A DNA stretch of 64,000 nt, taken from assembly GCF_002975275.1 (NCBI RefSeq), contig NZ_PCOQ01000022.1, positions 1-64,000 of the forward strand. The letters run 5' to 3'. This stretch comes from Achromobacter sp. MYb9 (GTDB lineage: Bacteria > Pseudomonadota > Gammaproteobacteria > Burkholderiales > Burkholderiaceae_B). The first letter of the stretch is position 1; every line of letters begins with the position of its first letter. Of this stretch, positions 60,674 to 64,000 are shown one piece after another. The notes under the pieces were generated by a model, which saw only the letters and a program-made list of their open reading frames with translations, was not told the DNA's origin and did no database searches. The position numbers and the translations under genes are program-made.

Positions 60674-62701
60674 ATGTTCGACACTTTGCTGATTGCCAAC
60701 CGCGGAGAGATCGCCTGCCGCGTCGCCGCCACCGCCCGCCGCATGGGGCTGCGCACCGTCGCCGTGTATTCGGACGCGGACGCCAACGCGCGTCATGTGG
60801 CCGCCTGCGATCAGGCCGTGTACATCGGCGGATCGGAACCGCGCGCCAGCTACCTGCGCGCCGACGCCATCCTGCAGGCCGCGATCGACACCGGCGCGGG
60901 CGCGATCCACCCGGGCTACGGCTTCCTGTCGGAAAACGAAGCGTTCGCCGAAGCCGCTGAAAAAGCCGGCATCGCGTTCGTGGGCCCGCCTGCGTCCGCC
61001 ATTGCGGCCATGGGCAGCAAGTCCGCCGCCAAGACCCTGATGGAAAAAGCCGGCGTACCGCTGGTGCCCGGCTATCACGGCGACAACCAGGACCCGCAAT
61101 TCCTGAAGACCCAGGCCGATGGCATCGGCTACCCCGTGCTGATCAAGGCCAGCGCAGGCGGCGGCGGCAAGGGCATGCGCGTGGTGGAATCGTCGGGCGC
61201 GTTCCTGGACGCCCTGGCCTCGTGCCAGCGTGAAGCCGCCTCCAGCTTTGGCGACGACCGCGTCCTGATCGAACGCTATCTGCAAAAGCCGCGCCACATC
61301 GAAATCCAGGTGTTCGCGGACACGCACGGCAACTGCGTCTACCTGTTCGAGCGCGATTGCTCGGTGCAGCGCCGCCATCAGAAGGTGATCGAAGAAGCGC
61401 CGGCCCCGGGTATGACGGAAGAGCGCCGCCGCGCCATGGGGGAAGCCGCCGTCGCCGCCGCGCGCGCCGTCGGGTACGTGGGCGCGGGCACGGTGGAGTT
61501 CATCGCCGAGCCGGACGGCCGCTTCTACTTCATGGAAATGAACACCCGCCTGCAAGTCGAGCACCCCGTCACCGAAATGATCACGGGCCACGACCTGGTG
61601 GAATGGCAGCTGCGCGTGGCCGCCGGCCAGCCTCTACCGGCGCGCCAGGAAGACCTGCGCATCAACGGCCACGCCATCGAGGCCCGCATTTACGCCGAGA
61701 ACCCCGAAAAGGGCTTCCTGCCGTCGATCGGCACGCTGGCCTACCTGGGCCTGCCTCCGCACACCGCCTTCGCCAACGCCGACATCCGCGTGGACGGCGG
61801 CGTGCGTACGGGCGACACGATCACTCCGTTCTACGACCCCATGATCGCCAAGCTGATCGTGCACGGCGCCGACCGCGACCAGGCCCGCGCCCGCATGCTG
61901 CAGGCGCTGGCCCAGACGCAGGCCGTGGGCGTGCAGACCAACGTGGCGTTCCTGTCGCGCTTGATGCAGGACAGTGCGTTTGCCGCCGCGGACCTGGACA
62001 CCGGCCTGATCGAGCGCCAGCGCGCCACGCTGCTGCCGGAACCGCAGGCCGCCAGCGCCGCCACGCTGGCGCTGGCCTCGGCCGCCGTGCTGGTACGCCA
62101 GGGCCTGGCCCAACCCGGCGCGCAAACCGCCGCCAAGGGTCCATCCGACCCGTGGGACGCTCGCGACGGCTGGCGCCTGGGCAACCAGTACCAGCGCCAT
62201 CTGCAGTGGGTGGACAACGGCGAAACGCGCCGCGTGACCGTCGCCCGCCAAGGCGGCGCCTGGACACTGGATGCCGGCTCGGGCCCGCAGCCGTTCCTGT
62301 GGCGCTCGCACGCCAGCGCCAATCCCAATCTGGCCTATGGCCTGCGCGTCACGCTGGCAGGCCATGAGTACGCCGGTACGGTCGTTCTGCATGCCGACCG
62401 CGCCCATGTGTTCGGCGAAGGCGGCGTGCACGTGCTGGAGCTCTACGACCCCCTGGCGCATGCCCAGGACACGCAGGGCGAACACGGCGGTGGCCTGACG
62501 GCGCCCATGCCCGGCAAGATCATCTCGATCTCGGTCAAGGCGGGCGACACGGTCGAAAAGGGCCAACCCCTGCTGGTCATGGAAGCCATGAAGATGGAGC
62601 ACACGATCTCGGCTCCGGCCAACGGTCGCGTCGAGGAAGTGTTCTACGGCGTGGGCGACCAGGTCACCGAAGGCGCCGAACTGGTGTCGATCGGCGAATA
62701 A
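60674..62701 (+). CDS. liuD: Methylcrotonyl-CoA carboxylase biotin-carboxylase subunit
   Basis: A 675-residue biotin-dependent alpha subunit. The biotin carboxylase domain (about 1-450) starts MFDTLLIANRGEIACRV and has the ATP-grasp glycine loop KASAGGGGKGMRVV and EMNTRLQVEHPVTE. A linker and a C-terminal biotinyl domain with EAMKMEH (biotinylated Lys640) follow. I chose the ATG at 60674 because AGGA lies eight bases upstream; another ATG three codons earlier is possible. A large hairpin after the stop may end the operon. Confidence 0.95.
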   Translation: MFDTLLIANRGEIACRVAATARRMGLRTVAVYSDADANARHVAACDQAVYIGGSEPRASYLRADAILQAAIDTGAGAIHPGYGFLSENEAFAEAAEKAGIAFVGPPASAIAAMGSKSAAKTLMEKAGVPLVPGYHGDNQDPQFLKTQADGIGYPVLIKASAGGGGKGMRVVESSGAFLDALASCQREAASSFGDDRVLIERYLQKPRHIEIQVFADTHGNCVYLFERDCSVQRRHQKVIEEAPAPGMTEERRRAMGEAAVAAARAVGYVGAGTVEFIAEPDGRFYFMEMNTRLQVEHPVTEMITGHDLVEWQLRVAAGQPLPARQEDLRINGHAIEARIYAENPEKGFLPSIGTLAYLGLPPHTAFANADIRVDGGVRTGDTITPFYDPMIAKLIVHGADRDQARARMLQALAQTQAVGVQTNVAFLSRLMQDSAFAAADLDTGLIERQRATLLPEPQAASAATLALASAAVLVRQGLAQPGAQTAAKGPSDPWDARDGWRLGNQYQRHLQWVDNGETRRVTVARQGGAWTLDAGSGPQPFLWRSHASANPNLAYGLRVTLAGHEYAGTVVLHADRAHVFGEGGVHVLELYDPLAHAQDTQGEHGGGLTAPMPGKIISISVKAGDTVEKGQPLLVMEAMKMEHTISAPANGRVEEVFYGVGDQVTEGAELVSIGE

Positions 62702-62724
62702 CCCCGCGGCGGATTGCCCCTGCT

Positions 62725-62757
62725 GCCGGCTGGCGCTTTAGTTTGGCGTCAGCCGGC
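62725..62757 (+). terminator. Hairpin after liuD
   Basis: GCCGGCTGGCGC (62725-62736) pairs with GCGTCAGCCGGC (62746-62757), 11 of 12 positions, with a 9-base loop. There is no T run, so it is a probable transcript end or 3' stabiliser, not a classic terminator. It overlaps the possible -35 of the next gene. Confidence 0.55.
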
Positions 62758-62812
62758 TGTCACTAGAATGGCGGATTCCGGCACCGTCCGCGCGCCTGCC
62801 GCGCAAGCTCCC

Positions 62813-64000
62813 ATGCCCGCCCCCGACTCCCCCAGTCCGCTTTCTCGTCCCCCGTTCCTGCATTTCCTGTTCGCGCGCGTCAGCGCGTCGCTGGCCTTCC
62901 AGATCGTCTCGGTGGCGGTCGGCTGGCAGATCTATGCGCTGTCGGGCAGCGCCATCGACCTGGGACTGATCGGCTTGGCGCAGTTCCTGCCCATGGCGGC
63001 GCTGACGCTGGTGGTGGGCCACGTGGCCGACCGCTACGACCGCCGCAAGATCGTCGCCCTTTGCATGGCGCTGGAAACCCTGGCCACGCTGGTCCTGGCG
63101 ATCGCGGCGCTGCACGGCGTGGGCGGCAAGACGCTGATCTACGCCACCATCATCATCATGAGTTCGGCGCGCGCCTTCGAAGCGCCGACCCTGTCCACCC
63201 TGATTCCCGCTGTCGTGCCCCGCGAGTGGCTGCCACGCGCCACCGCCCTGGCGTCTTCCGGCGGCCAGATCGCGCAGATCGCCGGCCCCGCGCTGGGCGG
63301 CATCGGCTACAGCCTGGGGGCAGGGTGGATCTATTGCGTGGCGGCGGCGCTGTACCTGACGGCCTTCGCGTCCATCGCTACGCTCGTCATCGACCGTGCC
63401 CCGCCGCGCAAAGAGCCAACCACGTGGCGCACGCTCTTCGCCGGCATCACCTTCATCTTCCAGCGCCGGCTGCTGCTGGGTACCTTGTCGCTGGACCTGT
63501 TTGCCGTGCTGCTGGGCGGGGCGACCGCCTTGCTGCCCATCTTCGCCAAAGACATCCTGAATGCGGGCCCGTGGGCGCTAGGCGCCTTGCGTGCCGCGCC
63601 CGCCTGCGGCGCGGCGCTGATGTCGCTGACGCTGGCGCGCCTGAGCCTGGGCGACAACGTGGGCCGCCTGCTGTTCGGTTCGCTAATTCTGTTCGGGCTG
63701 GCAACAACGGTGTTCGGCCTGTCGACCTCGATTCCGCTGTCCGTGGGCGCGCTGGTCGTGCTGGGCGCCGCGGACTCGATCAGCGTCGTCGTGCGTTCGT
63801 CTCTGGTGCAGTTGAATACGCCCGACCACATGCTGGGCCGGGTCAGCGCCGTGAATACCTTGTTCATCGGCGCTTCCAACCAGCTGGGCGAGTTCGAATC
63901 CGGCGTGACCGCCGAACTTTTCGGGGCGGTACCGGCCGTGGTGATCGGCGGCATGGGCACGATCGCCGTGGCGGGGCTGTGGATGCGGTGGTTCCCGGAA
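62813..64000 (+). CDS. MFS transporter, EntS/MFS_3-like (3' end outside window)
   Basis: At least 396 residues of an inner-membrane major-facilitator exporter, with no stop before the window end. Helices begin at about residue 15 (FLFARVSASLAFQIVSVAVGWQIYAL), and the A-motif-like GHVADRYDRRKIVAL lies between helices 2 and 3. The pattern resembles EntS-type siderophore exporters and the wider MFS_3 group. I prefer the ATG at 62813: the in-frame ATG at 62768 overlaps a TAGAAT -10-like hexamer (62764-62769), so it would lie upstream of the transcript start. The substrate is unknown. Confidence 0.88.
   Translation, partial: MPAPDSPSPLSRPPFLHFLFARVSASLAFQIVSVAVGWQIYALSGSAIDLGLIGLAQFLPMAALTLVVGHVADRYDRRKIVALCMALETLATLVLAIAALHGVGGKTLIYATIIIMSSARAFEAPTLSTLIPAVVPREWLPRATALASSGGQIAQIAGPALGGIGYSLGAGWIYCVAAALYLTAFASIATLVIDRAPPRKEPTTWRTLFAGITFIFQRRLLLGTLSLDLFAVLLGGATALLPIFAKDILNAGPWALGALRAAPACGAALMSLTLARLSLGDNVGRLLFGSLILFGLATTVFGLSTSIPLSVGALVVLGAADSISVVVRSSLVQLNTPDHMLGRVSAVNTLFIGASNQLGEFESGVTAELFGAVPAVVIGGMGTIAVAGLWMRWFPE

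Noticed and set aside
62768..62812. Upstream ATG at 62768 as the start of the MFS gene
   Set aside because: It overlaps a TAGAAT -10-like hexamer, adds a Pro/Ala-rich non-membrane leader and has no ribosome site; 62813 is more consistent, though not certain.

Overview
This is a GC-rich chromosomal window that looks like Alcaligenaceae (Burkholderiales), most likely Achromobacter or a close Bordetella relative. That placement is an inference. It rests on three Bug-type solute receptors without linked TctAB membrane genes, a LiuR-type MerR regulator with a leucine-catabolism cluster that contains aceK, a fused dipeptide-ABC ATPase, and the mix of core genes (argS, prfC, rpoN, leuA, bfr/bfd, dsbA, tRNA-Asn). 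I see no phage, transposase, plasmid functions or CRISPR array.

Layout. 1-3.4 kb: a Bug receptor and an amidase, divergent from an IclR regulator with a palindromic candidate operator between them. 3.4-8.4 kb: tRNA-Asn, a LysR regulator with a RidA protein and a class V aminotransferase, then an EamA exporter divergent from an AraC regulator. 8.5-11.4 kb: a coupled membrane protein (DUF2868) and GTPase (DUF3482) of unknown function. 11.4-18.4 kb: a peptide ABC transport operon ending in an amidohydrolase. 18.5-24.9 kb: a DUF945 protein, a RhlE-type helicase, a LysE exporter, prfC and a small secreted Cys protein. 25-29.5 kb: bfr, an EamA exporter, bfd, rpoN and a divergent membrane protein. 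29.6-34.2 kb: a second Bug receptor, leuA with a leader that looks like a leucine attenuator, and an amidase. 34.5-40.6 kb: a LacI regulator, a GpdQ-like phosphodiesterase and a Ugp-like ABC transporter. 40.7-44.9 kb: two small proteins, argS, a SPOR protein and dsbA. 45-50 kb: an orphan LivK-like receptor with an alpha/beta hydrolase, a cystathionine-lyase-like enzyme, a nitroreductase and a LysE exporter. 50-64 kb: an MBL-fold hydrolase divergent from liuR, ynfA, a third Bug receptor, an M20 amidohydrolase, then liuA-aceK-thiolase-liuB-liuD and the start of an MFS exporter.

The richest signals are regulatory. One 16-bp palindrome occurs upstream of both liuR and liuA. A LacI-type operator pair links the LacI gene to the Ugp-like operon. 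A leader ORF with three CTA leucine codons precedes leuA. bfd has a promoter with a Fur-box match so close to the ATG that the mRNA is probably leaderless, and prfC and the gene divergent to rpoN show a similar arrangement. I found no clear new defence or mobile system. The least understood module is the DUF2868/DUF3482 pair.
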